Source of the DNA: Parasulfitobacter algicola
Lineage (GTDB): Bacteria > Pseudomonadota > Alphaproteobacteria > Rhodobacterales > Rhodobacteraceae
NCBI RefSeq assembly: GCF_013315265.1
Contig: NZ_JABUFE010000005.1
Span: 1 to 64,000 of the forward strand
DNA length: 64,000 nucleotides
Direction of reading: 5' to 3'
Shown here in pieces: positions 44,309 through 53,368 of the stretch. The stretch's first letter is position 1; the number at the start of each line of letters is the position of its first letter. A program made the position numbers and the translations under genes. The notes under the pieces are model-generated. The model saw nothing but the letters and a program-made list of their open reading frames with translations. It made no database searches and was not told the DNA's origin.

Positions 44309-45238
44309 TTATTCCGTACAAAAAGCGTTATGAAAATATCGTATTAGCCTTGCGGTTATTGAAGAATGTAACCACGTGCCGCCAAGCTGTATCACCTTAG
44401 CGCCGGTGCCAAGTTTAAAACGTGCAAGGTCGGGGTTAACTTCGGTATCAACCATTCCAAGATCAAGTGTGATGTGCCCCTGTTCTGCCAGCCAGTTGAC
44501 TGCATGCCATAACAAAAGTGTATGGGCATTGTGCCGACGGCCCTGATCGCTTGTGTATCCGATATGATAGGTCGCCTGTGCCCCGTGACGTAAAAAGATC
44601 ATACCGGCGACAGGCGTTTCATGAATGCAAGCTGTGAAAACCTGCATGTGCTTTGGGTTTTCCATCGCAAAGGCCAATGTCAGCGGGATTGACCAGTTTT
44701 TATAACCGCGCGTGCGCTGTTGTGCGGCGTCCTGTTTCAAAAGCCAAAGATGGGATTGTGGATCATACAGCGCTGTGGTGACGGTCAACGGACCTTCTTG
44801 CGTCCGCCGCAGCCGATTACGCCATTTTTGATGCAATCTGGCCATGCGATGATCTGGCGTACCGCGCAGATCGAGTTGCGCAATATGTGCAGGCGTCATC
44901 AGTGGTGCGTATCCGGCAGTCTGAAGGGGGGCTGATGTTTGCGTGTTTGCGATAAAGGCCAGATGTGGGATGTATTGTGCCAGATTGCGATAGGCGCTCG
45001 TGATCTGATCCGGGGTCATGGGGTGGTGAAAGACGGGACCGCGCGATGCAAGGGCAACTTGGCCAAGCCCGCGCAAATGACGTGTTATGATTTGAACCGT
45101 GCCGCAGCAATGCGCGCCATCTATAAAACCCAAAGAGTGAACGGACCGACCAATGCGCCCGACAGCCCGCGCAAAGCTGGGATGCTGTTGCAGAGGGACA
45201 TCTGCGGTTTCGGGAACGGGTATTGGTGTTATTTTCAT
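44309..45238 (-). CDS. GNAT/FemAB-like acetyltransferase
   Basis: This 309-residue protein has a long N-terminal part and a C-terminal acyltransferase-like fold of the BioF2-like/FemAB type. A-G-M-I-F-L-R-H-G-A-Q-A-T-Y-H-I-G-Y and G-H-I-T-L-D-L-G-M-V-D-T are typical core strands. Members transfer acyl or aminoacyl groups in cell-envelope or lipid pathways. There is no operon partner. Substrate unknown. Confidence 0.78.
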   Translation of the reverse strand: MKITPIPVPETADVPLQQHPSFARAVGRIGRSVHSLGFIDGAHCCGTVQIITRHLRGLGQVALASRGPVFHHPMTPDQITSAYRNLAQYIPHLAFIANTQTSAPLQTAGYAPLMTPAHIAQLDLRGTPDHRMARLHQKWRNRLRRTQEGPLTVTTALYDPQSHLWLLKQDAAQQRTRGYKNWSIPLTLAFAMENPKHMQVFTACIHETPVAGMIFLRHGAQATYHIGYTSDQGRRHNAHTLLLWHAVNWLAEQGHITLDLGMVDTEVNPDLARFKLGTGAKVIQLGGTWLHSSITARLIRYFHNAFCTE

Positions 45239-45283
45239 GGCTGCATTAACACTTGGTTAGGTTTACGCAGTCTTAATGCGGCC

Positions 45284-45415
45284 ATGCCAAGTCCTGTTCG
45301 CGGCGTTCATGCGCCAACACCCAAAGTGACAAAAACAGCAGCCTTTTTGTTGGCGACTGCTTTATCCGTGCCAGTCTTCAGTCTTTTGACTGTGATTGAG
45401 TTTTTCTGGCTTTAA
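45284..45415 (+). CDS. Possible 43-residue single-pass membrane protein
   Basis: ATG at 45284 to TAA at 45415. The peptide has a positive, proline-rich N-terminus and one clear hydrophobic segment (about residues 20-39, [13 protein letters not shown]). It is divergent from the acetyltransferase gene and overlaps the 3' end of tyrS by 4 bp. The ribosome site is poor, so this stays tentative. Confidence 0.4.
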   Translation: MPSPVRGVHAPTPKVTKTAAFLLATALSVPVFSLLTVIEFFWL

Positions 45416-46662
45416 CCAAGCTGGACAATAGCGTGCCGCTTTTTGCCGGCACTCAACTTGATCGGCTGCGATAGATCATTCTGGCCTATCATTAGTCCGG
45501 TGTCTGTTATCGCTGCATCATCCATCTTGGCGCCGTTTTCAGCGATCAGGCGCTTTGCTTCTTTTCCCGACCCTGCCAGACCGGAACGAACGATCAACTG
45601 CACGATTGATATCCCGTCACCAATGTCATCGGCAGATAGTGTCAACGTCGGAAGATCATCACCGACACCCCCCTTTTCAAACACCTCATGCGCCGTCGCC
45701 TCGGCCGTTGCTGCGGCATCAGCACCATGCAAAAGCGTTGTGACTTCATTTGCTAAAGTGATTTTGGCGGTGTTGATGTCTGACCCCTCAAGCGCGCCAA
45801 GGCGGTCGCATTCATCAAGGGGAAGTTCGGTATAAAGCTTTAGAAACCTGCCCACATCGGCATCGGTGGTGTTGCGCCAGAACTGCCAGAACTCATAAGG
45901 CGATAGCATCTTCGCATTCAGCCAGACCGCGCCGCTGGCCGATTTGCCCATCTTCTTGCCGTCCGACGTCGTCAGCAGGGGTGAAGTCAGGCCGTAAATC
46001 TCATGGTCCAGCACGCGGCGGGTCAGGTCTATGCCGTTGACAATATTACCCCATTGGTCCGATCCACCCATCTGCAGCAGACAGCCATAGCGGCGGTTGA
46101 GTTCCAGAAAATCATAAGCTTGCAGGATCATATAGTTGAATTCCAGAAACGACAGGCTTTGTTCGCGGTCCAGACGGGATTTGACGGATTCAAACGACAG
46201 CATTCTGTTCACACTGAAATGCCGCCCGATATCGCGCAGAAACTCAAGATAGTTCAGGTCGTCCAACCATTCGGCATTGTTCAGCATCAAAGCATCTGTT
46301 TTGGCGTTACCAAAGGTAACATAGCTGGAAAAGACCTGTTTAATACCTGCAATATTGGCGTTGATTTCGTCTTCGGTCAGTAGGGGGCGTTCGTCGGCGC
46401 GAAAGCTGGGATCACCAACTTTGGTTGTTCCGCCCCCCATCAAAACCAACGGTTTGTGCCCTGTTTTTTGCAGCCAACGCATCATCATGATCTGGATCAG
46501 CGACCCGACGTGCAGCGATTTGGCTGTCGCATCAAACCCAATATAGGCCGGAACAACCCCATTTGCCAAAGCCTCGTCCAGGCCCTGATAATCCGTGCAA
46601 TCGGCCAGAAAGCCGCGGTCCATCATAACCGCAAGAAAATCTGATTTCGGGTGATAGGTCAT
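45412..46662 (-). CDS. tyrS: Tyrosyl-tRNA synthetase
   Basis: This 416-residue class I synthetase has the HIGH-like H-V-G-S-L motif near residue 49, the tyrosine-recognition segment G-G-S-D-Q-W-G-N, a KMSKS-type loop K-M-G-K-S and a C-terminal S4 RNA-binding domain. The ATG at 46662 (M-T-Y-H-P-K-S) is chosen over an earlier ATG that would extend into the anmK side. It is divergent from anmK with 63 bp between starts. Confidence 0.95.
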   Translation of the reverse strand: MTYHPKSDFLAVMMDRGFLADCTDYQGLDEALANGVVPAYIGFDATAKSLHVGSLIQIMMMRWLQKTGHKPLVLMGGGTTKVGDPSFRADERPLLTEDEINANIAGIKQVFSSYVTFGNAKTDALMLNNAEWLDDLNYLEFLRDIGRHFSVNRMLSFESVKSRLDREQSLSFLEFNYMILQAYDFLELNRRYGCLLQMGGSDQWGNIVNGIDLTRRVLDHEIYGLTSPLLTTSDGKKMGKSASGAVWLNAKMLSPYEFWQFWRNTTDADVGRFLKLYTELPLDECDRLGALEGSDINTAKITLANEVTTLLHGADAAATAEATAHEVFEKGGVGDDLPTLTLSADDIGDGISIVQLIVRSGLAGSGKEAKRLIAENGAKMDDAAITDTGLMIGQNDLSQPIKLSAGKKRHAIVQLG

Positions 46663-46725
46663 GGTCTTGTCCTGTAAAGTGATGCGGTGCACTCTATAGG
46701 CGGGCAGGACGCAAAGGGAAAGACC

Positions 46726-47817
46726 ATGCGGATGGATGAGGTGATTAAGGTTGTCGGAACCATGTCCGGCACGTCACTGGATGGCGTCGACGCGGCTGTG
46801 ATCGAAACAGATGGGCGGTCTATTACGGGATTTGGCAAGACAGATTATCGCGCTTATTCCTTAGATGAACGCGCCGTTCTGAAGGCATCTTTGGGTCTTT
46901 GGCCAGAAGACAACGTGTTGGCTGCCAAGCAGGTGGTGGAAAAGGCGCACAAGGATATCCTGACAACTTTTACAGATGTCGATATGATCGGATTTCATGG
47001 CCAGACATTGGCTCATGATCCGGGTCAAGGGCGGACACATCAGATTGGGGACGGGGCCTGGCTTGCCAATCAGTTGGGCCGTCCTGTGGTTTGGGATTTT
47101 CGCACTGCTGATGTAGTGGCAGGCGGACAGGGCGCACCATTGGCCCCGTTCTTTCATTTTGCCTGTGCCAAATGGATCGGCGCCACACAGCCGTTGGTTT
47201 TTCTGAACCTGGGTGGTGTCGGCAATCTGACCTGGGTTGATCCCGGTAAAGACGACCCGGCACAACAAGGGGCGCTGCTGGCGTTTGACACAGGCCCTGC
47301 AAATGCGCCGATCAATGATTTCATGCAACAGCGCTATGGTTTAGCGTTTGATAAGGACGGAGAACTGGCACAGAAAGGGCATGTCGATCAGGCAAGTGTT
47401 GATGCGTTCATGTCGCATCCGTATTTCACCATAACGCCGCCGAAGTCTTTGGACCGGAACGATTTTCCGGATATTCTGGATCGGATTTTGCATTTGTCTG
47501 ATGCTGACGCCGTTGCTACATTATGTGGTTTCGTCGTGGCATCGGTCAGCCATTCGATCACGCAAATGCCAGTTGCACCGCAACGGGTTCTGGTAACGGG
47601 CGGTGGGCGGCATAATCGGGTTTTGATGGCAGGGCTGTCCAATGCCTTGAAGTGTCCGGTTGCCCCTGTTGAGGATGTCGGGCTGAACGGCGATATGTTG
47701 GAAGCACAGGCTTTTGGCTATCTTGCCGTGCGTGTTGCGAAATCACTGCCAATCACCTGTCCAAGTACCACTGGGGTGGCGCATGCGATATCTGGCGGAA
47801 TACTCAGCGCCCCCTAA
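46726..47817 (+). CDS. anmK: Anhydro-N-acetylmuramic acid kinase
   Basis: This 363-residue enzyme phosphorylates and opens 1,6-anhydro-MurNAc during cell-wall recycling. The N-terminal [12 protein letters not shown] is the family signature, with G-F-H-G-Q-T and V-T-G-G-G-R-H-N-R further on (ASKHA fold). A GGGAAAG site supports the ATG at 46726. Confidence 0.94.
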   Translation: MRMDEVIKVVGTMSGTSLDGVDAAVIETDGRSITGFGKTDYRAYSLDERAVLKASLGLWPEDNVLAAKQVVEKAHKDILTTFTDVDMIGFHGQTLAHDPGQGRTHQIGDGAWLANQLGRPVVWDFRTADVVAGGQGAPLAPFFHFACAKWIGATQPLVFLNLGGVGNLTWVDPGKDDPAQQGALLAFDTGPANAPINDFMQQRYGLAFDKDGELAQKGHVDQASVDAFMSHPYFTITPPKSLDRNDFPDILDRILHLSDADAVATLCGFVVASVSHSITQMPVAPQRVLVTGGGRHNRVLMAGLSNALKCPVAPVEDVGLNGDMLEAQAFGYLAVRVAKSLPITCPSTTGVAHAISGGILSAP

Positions 47818-47861
47818 TCTGGTGGAATAAGCGCAATGTAAATATTTTAAAATACAAAGGC

Positions 47862-48284
47862 TTAGGGAATGTAAAAGTTTTTGGGGGCAAGTTCAAAAGT
47901 TTCGAACTGAAACGCGGGTGAGACCGTGCAGCTGACAAGGGTGAAATCGCCTGTTGTTTCCGCAGCTTGCCAGTAATTTTTTGGAACAATCTCCTGCGGT
48001 ACCTCGCCTGACAAAAGATCTGAGCCGAGAATAACCGTTTCTTTTGGCCCTTGATCGTTTGCGGATATTCCCAACTTAAGGGGCGCGCCAATATGATAAT
48101 GCCAAATCTCGGCCGCATCTACGCGGTGCCAATGGCTTGCCTGACCCGATTTCAACAGAAAATAAATCGCCGTTCCTGCAGCACGTTCGCCGGGTCGGGC
48201 GTCTGCGATCCAGGTTTGACGGTACCAACCGCCTTCAGGATGCGGGCTTAGATTAAGATGTGCGATGATCTGGTCGGCCGTCAT
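47862..48284 (-). CDS. DUF985 cupin-like protein
   Basis: This 140-residue single-domain cupin of the DUF985 (cupin_5) family shows L-N-L-S-P-H-P-E-G-G-W-Y near the N-terminus, S-H-W-H-R-V-D-A-A-E-I-W-H-Y-H in the first cupin motif and V-S-C-T-V-S-P-A-F near the end. The histidines suggest a metal site. Function is not established. The ATG at 48284 is chosen. It is convergent with anmK. Confidence 0.85.
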   Translation of the reverse strand: MTADQIIAHLNLSPHPEGGWYRQTWIADARPGERAAGTAIYFLLKSGQASHWHRVDAAEIWHYHIGAPLKLGISANDQGPKETVILGSDLLSGEVPQEIVPKNYWQAAETTGDFTLVSCTVSPAFQFETFELAPKNFYIP

Positions 48285-48400
48285 AGTGGTTTTCCGTTGT
48301 AGTTGTGCCACGGGTTGACAGTTTGTGATCTTCCGCTCCGCTGGCGTTGGACTTGGCCCGGCATACTGAATATTTTATGTCGGTACATTAGGAGTCGTCG

Positions 48401-48751
48401 ATGCCGACATACCAATACAAAGTAATTCCTGCGCCGAAAAAAGGTGAACGGGCTAAAGGTGTCAAGGGGACCGAAGCACGTTTTGCCAATGCGCTTGAGG
48501 TGTTGATGAACACTTATGGCGCTGATGGCTGGGAATATCTGCGGACAGATACACTGCCATCTGAAGAACGCAGCGGTATTCGGGGCAAATCGACTGTTTA
48601 TCAAAATGTGCTGGTTTTTCGCCGTCAAACCGGTGACGGTGTGTCCAGATTGCAACCCGAGGTTATGGCAAAGCCAACGCCCGTTGTGGTTCGCGCCAAA
48701 ACAACAGTACAGGACGACACCCAATCCAATACAAGTGTCGCCGCTGAATAG
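48401..48751 (+). CDS. DUF4177 domain protein
   Basis: This 116-residue soluble protein has an N-terminal DUF4177-type domain (Y-Q-Y-K-V-I-P-A-P and G-A-D-G-W-E-Y-L). A low-complexity C-terminal tail follows. An AGGAG site precedes the ATG. It is convergent with bolA, stops 3 bp apart. Function unknown. Confidence 0.8.
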   Translation: MPTYQYKVIPAPKKGERAKGVKGTEARFANALEVLMNTYGADGWEYLRTDTLPSEERSGIRGKSTVYQNVLVFRRQTGDGVSRLQPEVMAKPTPVVVRAKTTVQDDTQSNTSVAAE

Positions 48752-48754
48752 ACG

Positions 48755-49009
48755 CTAGTTGATATCCAGCGCCAGCGCATGAATGCGGCTGATGATATCT
48801 TGTCCAATTGCACTGTGAACCGCGCGATGACGTTGCAATCGAGACATATCGTTGAAGCTGTCAGAAACTATACGCACATGAAAATGGCTTTCGCCACCTT
48901 CCTGAAAGCCTGAATGCCCGCGATGGGATTCACTTTCATCCACAATTTTCAGCTCTTTTGGGCGAAAGCTTGCCTCTAATCTGCTTTTAATTTCATCGGT
49001 CACGGACAT
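48755..49009 (-). CDS. bolA: BolA family protein
   Basis: This 84-residue protein has the BolA fold, with E-S-E-S-H-R-G-H and the H-F-H-V-R-I-V-S-D-S-F strand plus R-L-Q-R-H-R-A-V-H. BolA proteins work with monothiol glutaredoxins in iron-sulfur handling and stress adaptation. It is divergent from the J-domain gene, with 78 bp between starts. The glutaredoxin partner is not in the window. Confidence 0.9.
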   Translation of the reverse strand: MSVTDEIKSRLEASFRPKELKIVDESESHRGHSGFQEGGESHFHVRIVSDSFNDMSRLQRHRAVHSAIGQDIISRIHALALDIN

Positions 49010-49087
49010 TTTTCAAAAGACCCCCTTTTGTCTGACGACAGAAAGTCTAAACTCTGTTGTCCGAGTCGGAAAGGTGAGGCGAACGAA

Positions 49088-49717
49088 ATGGCAAAGAATG
49101 ATCCCTTTGGTTTCGATATGTCAGTATCGTCTGCAAAGAAGAAAAATCCGCGTGGCCGACGCGGAATGTCTGGTGCATTTGAAACGTCAAAACGTGTGTG
49201 CGACAAGCCAGGTTGTGACGAGCCAGGGAAATATCGTGCGCCCAAATCACCGGACTCTCTGGATGATTTCTTGTGGTTTTGCAAAGATCATGTGCGCGAA
49301 TACAATCTGAAGTGGAATTTCTTCGACGGTACAACAGAAGAAGAATTTGCCGAACAGATGGAAAAAGATCGTGTCTGGGAACGCGAAACCAAACCCTTCG
49401 CCAGCAAGGAAGAACAACGTGCTTGGGCAAGGTTGGGTGTGGATGATCCGCATCAGGTTCTGGGCGAAAATGCCACACGCAACCCGGGCAAGGGTGTCAC
49501 CGGTAATCGCAAATTGCCACCGACGGAACGGCGGGCTTTGGATATTCTTGAAGCCAAAGACAATTGGACCAAGGCTGAGATTCGCAAGGCGTACAAAGGT
49601 CTGATCAAGATCTTGCACCCCGATATGAACGGTGGTGATCGATCTGACGAAGAAAAACTGCAAGAGGTCGTTTGGGCCTGGGATCAAGTCAAAGAAAGCC
49701 GTAATTTCAAAGACTAA
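49088..49717 (+). CDS. J-domain protein with C-terminal DnaJ domain
   Basis: This 209-residue cytoplasmic protein carries its J domain at the C-terminus (about residues 150-209, with K-I-L-H-P-D-M-N, the HPD triad that activates DnaK). The N-terminal half has C-D-K-P-G-C-D-E and a later F-C-K-D-H, a possible zinc-binding set of cysteines and histidine. There is no G/F region or DnaJ-type zinc finger, so it is a class III-type specialised co-chaperone. The ATG at 49088 is chosen. Confidence 0.85.
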   Translation: MAKNDPFGFDMSVSSAKKKNPRGRRGMSGAFETSKRVCDKPGCDEPGKYRAPKSPDSLDDFLWFCKDHVREYNLKWNFFDGTTEEEFAEQMEKDRVWERETKPFASKEEQRAWARLGVDDPHQVLGENATRNPGKGVTGNRKLPPTERRALDILEAKDNWTKAEIRKAYKGLIKILHPDMNGGDRSDEEKLQEVVWAWDQVKESRNFKD

Positions 49718-49851
49718 GCCGGTTTATGGTGGACACGTATTGGCAAGATGAATGCGTTTAAGAGTGCATTTATGCTGTGGTTGAGCTGTGATTAATTGAA
49801 ATTCAAACCGGCCTAAGGCGATGATTACCTTATAAATCAAAAATTGAAATA

Positions 49852-49867
49852 GGGGCCCCGGGGCCCC
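49852..49867 (-). terminator. GC-only palindrome GGGGCCCCGGGGCCCC, possible minus-strand terminator
   Basis: A 16-bp self-complementary block in AT-rich surroundings, followed on the minus strand by TATTTCAATTTTTGATTT. It could end the methyltransferase transcript from 50062, about 195 bp away, though the T-run is broken. Confidence 0.35.
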
Positions 49868-49880
49868 ATGCGCACGCAGT

Positions 49881-49926
49881 TTTGTATAATTTGTACACGG
49901 GTTTTGTACTTAAATTTTTGTACAAA
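49881..49926. repeat. Direct repeats of TTTGTAC
   Basis: Copies at 49890, 49903 and 49917 are exact and one at 49881 ends in T. The last is part of the palindrome TTTGTACAAA (49917-49926). Repeat spacing is 9, 13 and 14 bp. This looks like a protein-binding cluster, yet no gene start is close. Confidence 0.4.
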
Positions 49927-50061
49927 CTGTGATGCAGATTGGGAAATGAGTTGACCCAGCCCCCTGATCCGGGCCGTTCAGGTGTAGAATCCGTTCTTGT
50001 TTCTTTCCGTTGATTTGGTTGCGGTCAATGCCTGCTGAGCGGAGCCACAACTGCTGTCAGA

Positions 50062-50883
50062 TCAGCCCGCTGCGTGCCCCGTAAACAGATTAATCACCGC
50101 AGGAATCTGCAGGCCGTTTGGCCTGTCGTATTTTGTGAATACATCCATGATGCCATCGCGGATTGCGATGCGTACGGGCTCTGATCCGTTGAAATGGCCC
50201 AATGCGCGTTTGGCAGGGCCGATGTGTGTGCAAAGCTCTGCGGCCTGCATCAATGGACCTGCTGTCAGGTGCACAGTGACAGCATCGCAGGCTGGATTTT
50301 TGACACCGGCTTTGGTCAGCAAATCCAGCACGCGCGGGGCGTCCTCAAACGCGAAAGGGCCGGGCAGGGTTCGGTCTGTCTTGGGTGGATCACCCAGATG
50401 GGCGCTGGCCACAGCGGCAGGTTCCATGAACCAAGGGTTTTGATGGGGTGGGCCCCACGCGGCCATGATGATGCGTCCGCCGGGTTTCATATTGTACAGA
50501 ATATTTTGAAAGGCCGCGACGGTATCTTCGAAAAACATGACGCCAAAACGGGATATCACCACATCAAAGGGTGTGTCGAAAGCGTATGTTTGCGCGTCCG
50601 CCTGGATCAGGTCAATGTTCTGTACGTGGCTCGTGCGGGTTTTGGCGCAGGCCAGCAAAGTGGGCGAGATATCAAGGCCGGTGACATAGCCTGCAGATGA
50701 AGCCGCCGCGATGGTGCTGGCGCCCGTACCGCAGCCGATGTCCAGAACGCGGTCGTTGGGTGTCAGGGCGGACTTGGCAAGTAACAAATCCAGCACGGGG
50801 GCCAGCGTTGCATCCAGCTTATCCTGCTGTTCGACCCAACCGGCTTGGCCGGTCCAATAGTCTGCCTGATCAGAGTTGCTCAT
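50062..50883 (-). CDS. Class I SAM-dependent methyltransferase
   Basis: This 273-residue methyltransferase has the SAM-binding motif V-L-D-I-G-C-G-T-G-A-S at about residues 46-56, followed by G-L-D-I-S and later F-D-V-V-I-S-R-F-G-V-M-F-F. Its start overlaps the RamA-like gene stop by 4 bp, so it is part of the corrinoid/C1 cluster. The substrate is unknown. Confidence 0.88.
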   Translation of the reverse strand: MSNSDQADYWTGQAGWVEQQDKLDATLAPVLDLLLAKSALTPNDRVLDIGCGTGASTIAAASSAGYVTGLDISPTLLACAKTRTSHVQNIDLIQADAQTYAFDTPFDVVISRFGVMFFEDTVAAFQNILYNMKPGGRIIMAAWGPPHQNPWFMEPAAVASAHLGDPPKTDRTLPGPFAFEDAPRVLDLLTKAGVKNPACDAVTVHLTAGPLMQAAELCTHIGPAKRALGHFNGSEPVRIAIRDGIMDVFTKYDRPNGLQIPAVINLFTGHAAG

Positions 50884-52910
50884 CCGCGTCTGCGGCGTTT
50901 GCGGCTGGATCCCGGATCCCGTCCACCCATGTTGAAACTGACATGGGGCAGGGCGGGCAGGTTCGGGAAAGGGTCCGTCGCGTGGGGGATCGCGTTGGCG
51001 TTAACAAAGTGTTCCTGAAATTTCGGCTCAATCGCGGTTTCGACCTTTTCGATCTGGCCGACGGTTTCTTCGATATCGGCACGGTCCTGCACATTGCACA
51101 GCGCCATACGTGCGCCATGTCCGGCAGCGTTGCCTGCCGATGTGACCTTGTCCAGTGGCGCGTCGGGGATCATGCCCAGGATCATGGCGTGCTTGGGAGA
51201 AATATGCGCGCCGAACGCGCCTGCCAGTACCACCCGATCGACGGTATCCACCTTCATTTCGTCCATCAACAGCCGTGCGCCTGCATAAAGCGCGGATTTA
51301 GCCAGTTGAATGGCGCGGATATCGCCTTGGGTGACAGCGATCAGCGGGCCGCCATCGGCGGTGCCGTCATGGACGATATAGGAATGCGTGCGACCATCGG
51401 GAACACAGCGGTCTGTTCCGGTTTGTTCCGCTGATCCGATCAGACCCGACGGGTCCATCAGACCTGCCATGCGCAGCTCGGCCACAGCCTCAATAATGCC
51501 GGATCCGCAAATGCCAGTGACGCCTGTTGTCGCGATGGCTTGCGCAAAGCCGGGATCATCGGACCATAGATCGCTGCCGATCACCTGAAAGCGGGGGGTT
51601 TTGGTATCGGGGTCGATGGTGATGTGTTCAATCGCACCGGGCGCGGCCCGTTGGCCGGATGAGATTTGCGCACCTTCAAACGCGGGACCGGTGGGCGACG
51701 AACAGGCCAGCACCTTTTGCGTGTTGCCCAACAGGATTTCAGCATTGGTGCCCACATCGACGACCAGAACCAGATCGGGGGATTGGCCGGGCGCTTCGCT
51801 TAAGGCGACGGCGGCGGCATCGGCCCCGACGTGGCCGGCAATGCACGGCAGAATATAGACCTTGGCCGAGCCGTTCATCACGTTCAGATCCAGATCGCGC
51901 GCGTCCAGCGACAGCGCGCTGGAGGTCGCAAGCGCGAAAGGGGCCTGGCCCAGTTCAACCGGGTCGATCCCAAGCAACAGATGATGCATCACAGGATTGC
52001 AGACAAAGACGGTTTCCATAATCAAGCCCGCGTCGATATCAACCTCGGCCGCGAGTTCTGTGGTTAGATCATTGATCGCGGCGCGCACATATGCGGTCAT
52101 TTCAACGTCGCCGCCCGGGTTCATCATCGCATAGCTGACGCGGCTCATCAGATCTTCGCCAAAGCGGATCTGCGGATTCATGATGCCCGATGATGCCTTG
52201 ACCATGCCATCGCGCAGATCGCACAGGTGCGCCGCGATAGTGGTCGAGCCCAGATCAATGGCAAGGCCGTAAATACTGCCATCATAATAGCCGGGCCACA
52301 GGTTTAGAATGCTGTGATGATCATCTCGGTGGCCTTTGTGAATGGCGACAGTTACGCTCCAACCGCCTTTGCGCAGGGCGGGTTGCAGTTTGCGCAGAAT
52401 ATTCAGATCGGCGCGGATCGTGTCGATATCCCATTGCGATTTCAGCGCCGCCGCCAGACGTTCCAGATCGCCAGACGGTTCGTGCATGTCAGGCTCCAGC
52501 ACCTCGACATAATAAAGCTTGGTGGCGGGGTCCATGATGATCGGTCTGGCCGATGCGGCCTTGCGCACAACCTGTTTGTGAACCTGGCTTTCGGGTGGCA
52601 CGTCGATGACGATATCGCCCTGAACTTTGGCCTGGCACCCCAATCGCCGCCCTTCGGTCAGTCCGCGTTTGTCCTGATAGCGCTGTTCGACGGCATTCCA
52701 ATCAGACAAGGCATCAGGCGCAACTGTAAGCCCATGCTTGGAAAATTCGCCATATCCCGGTGTGATCTGACATTTTGAACAAATGCCACGCCCACCACAG
52801 ACACTGTCCAGATCAACGCCCAATTGCCGGGCGGCGGTCAGAACGGGGGTGCCTTTGGGAAAATGGCCGCGTTTGCCGGAAGGGGTGAAGATGACAAGGG
52901 GATCAGTCAT
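50880..52910 (-). CDS. RamA-like ASKHA ferredoxin, corrinoid activation protein
   Basis: This 676-residue protein has an N-terminal [2Fe-2S] ferredoxin domain (C-G-G-R-G-I-C-S-K-C plus a later cysteine in L-G-C-Q-A) and a large ASKHA domain (L-A-I-D-L-G-S-T-T-I-A). This is the DUF4445/RamA architecture that reductively reactivates cob(II)alamin in methyltransferases using ATP. It implies a corrinoid methyltransferase system; no corrinoid protein itself is in the window. It is coupled to the downstream methyltransferase gene. Confidence 0.9.
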   Translation of the reverse strand: MTDPLVIFTPSGKRGHFPKGTPVLTAARQLGVDLDSVCGGRGICSKCQITPGYGEFSKHGLTVAPDALSDWNAVEQRYQDKRGLTEGRRLGCQAKVQGDIVIDVPPESQVHKQVVRKAASARPIIMDPATKLYYVEVLEPDMHEPSGDLERLAAALKSQWDIDTIRADLNILRKLQPALRKGGWSVTVAIHKGHRDDHHSILNLWPGYYDGSIYGLAIDLGSTTIAAHLCDLRDGMVKASSGIMNPQIRFGEDLMSRVSYAMMNPGGDVEMTAYVRAAINDLTTELAAEVDIDAGLIMETVFVCNPVMHHLLLGIDPVELGQAPFALATSSALSLDARDLDLNVMNGSAKVYILPCIAGHVGADAAAVALSEAPGQSPDLVLVVDVGTNAEILLGNTQKVLACSSPTGPAFEGAQISSGQRAAPGAIEHITIDPDTKTPRFQVIGSDLWSDDPGFAQAIATTGVTGICGSGIIEAVAELRMAGLMDPSGLIGSAEQTGTDRCVPDGRTHSYIVHDGTADGGPLIAVTQGDIRAIQLAKSALYAGARLLMDEMKVDTVDRVVLAGAFGAHISPKHAMILGMIPDAPLDKVTSAGNAAGHGARMALCNVQDRADIEETVGQIEKVETAIEPKFQEHFVNANAIPHATDPFPNLPALPHVSFNMGGRDPGSSRKRRRRG

Positions 52911-52935
52911 GCTGCCTGCGCCTTTTCAAGTGGTT

Positions 52936-52958
52936 TAAAAAGCGGGGCAGCGTGCCCC
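52936..52958 (-). terminator. Terminator after the small secreted protein gene
   Basis: Stem GGGGCA/TGCCCC with a 3-nt loop (52944-52958), followed on the minus strand by GCTTTTTAAA. A second GGGTG/CACCC hairpin lies just upstream (about 52966-52981). It separates the 53015 gene from the RamA-like gene. Confidence 0.65.
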
Positions 52959-53014
52959 AATGGGGGGGTGACGGGGCACCCATAAAAGGCGCCACCGTCA
53001 AATCTCAGTCTGGC

Positions 53015-53281
53015 TTATGAATTCGCTTCAGCCAGCAGTTGGTCATAAAAATCGCATACTTCTTGCTGATTTGAAGCTGTTGCCATTTTCGCACCAGCTT
53101 CCTGGGCTTTTGTTGCAAATGCACTCATCTTAGCAGGGTCAGATGCGGCCATTTCCTGGATCTTTGTATTCAGTTCCATGGCTTTGGCTTGAATATCCGC
53201 CTGTGTGCATTCCGCGAATGCGGATGTTGCTGCGAAGCCTGTTACGATCGCGGCAGCACCAAGGATGGATTTAATACGCAT
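53015..53281 (-). CDS. Small secreted protein with two cysteines
   Basis: An 88-residue product with a signal peptide (M-R-I-K-S-I-L-G, cut after Ala-Phe-Ala before Glu). The mature part is helical, rich in alanine, lysine and methionine, with two cysteines (in A-E-C-T-Q and E-V-C-D-F) likely to form a disulfide. The ATG at 53281 has AGGA at 8 nt; the ATG at 53287 is too close to it. It is flanked by its own terminator inside the C1 cluster. Function unknown. Confidence 0.8.
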   Translation of the reverse strand: MRIKSILGAAAIVTGFAATSAFAECTQADIQAKAMELNTKIQEMAASDPAKMSAFATKAQEAGAKMATASNQQEVCDFYDQLLAEANS

Positions 53282-53368
53282 TATCATAGTCCTTTGTTTA
53301 CGTCAGTAATGAAGACCTATTATCTTCATACAGCTCTATATAACCACTGTTTTCTGTTTTCCACCACA

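Larger units (their letters stand above)
49718..50061. other. 344-bp convergent gap with inverted repeats and no gene
   Basis: Both flanking genes end here. The 8-bp arms GCCGGTTT (49718-49725) and AAACCGGC (49805-49812) face each other across about 80 bp. The DNA is otherwise AT-rich. A GC-only 16-mer and TTTGTAC repeats are listed separately. No reading frame with a ribosome site was found. A small RNA or a remnant element is possible. Confidence 0.4.

Noticed and set aside
46861-47328. Minus-strand frame across anmK
   Set aside because: It is fully antisense to a secure gene and has no features of its own.
48281-48758. Alternative frames around the DUF4177 gene
   Set aside because: The gene at 48401 has the AGGAG site and domain match; the others are shadows.
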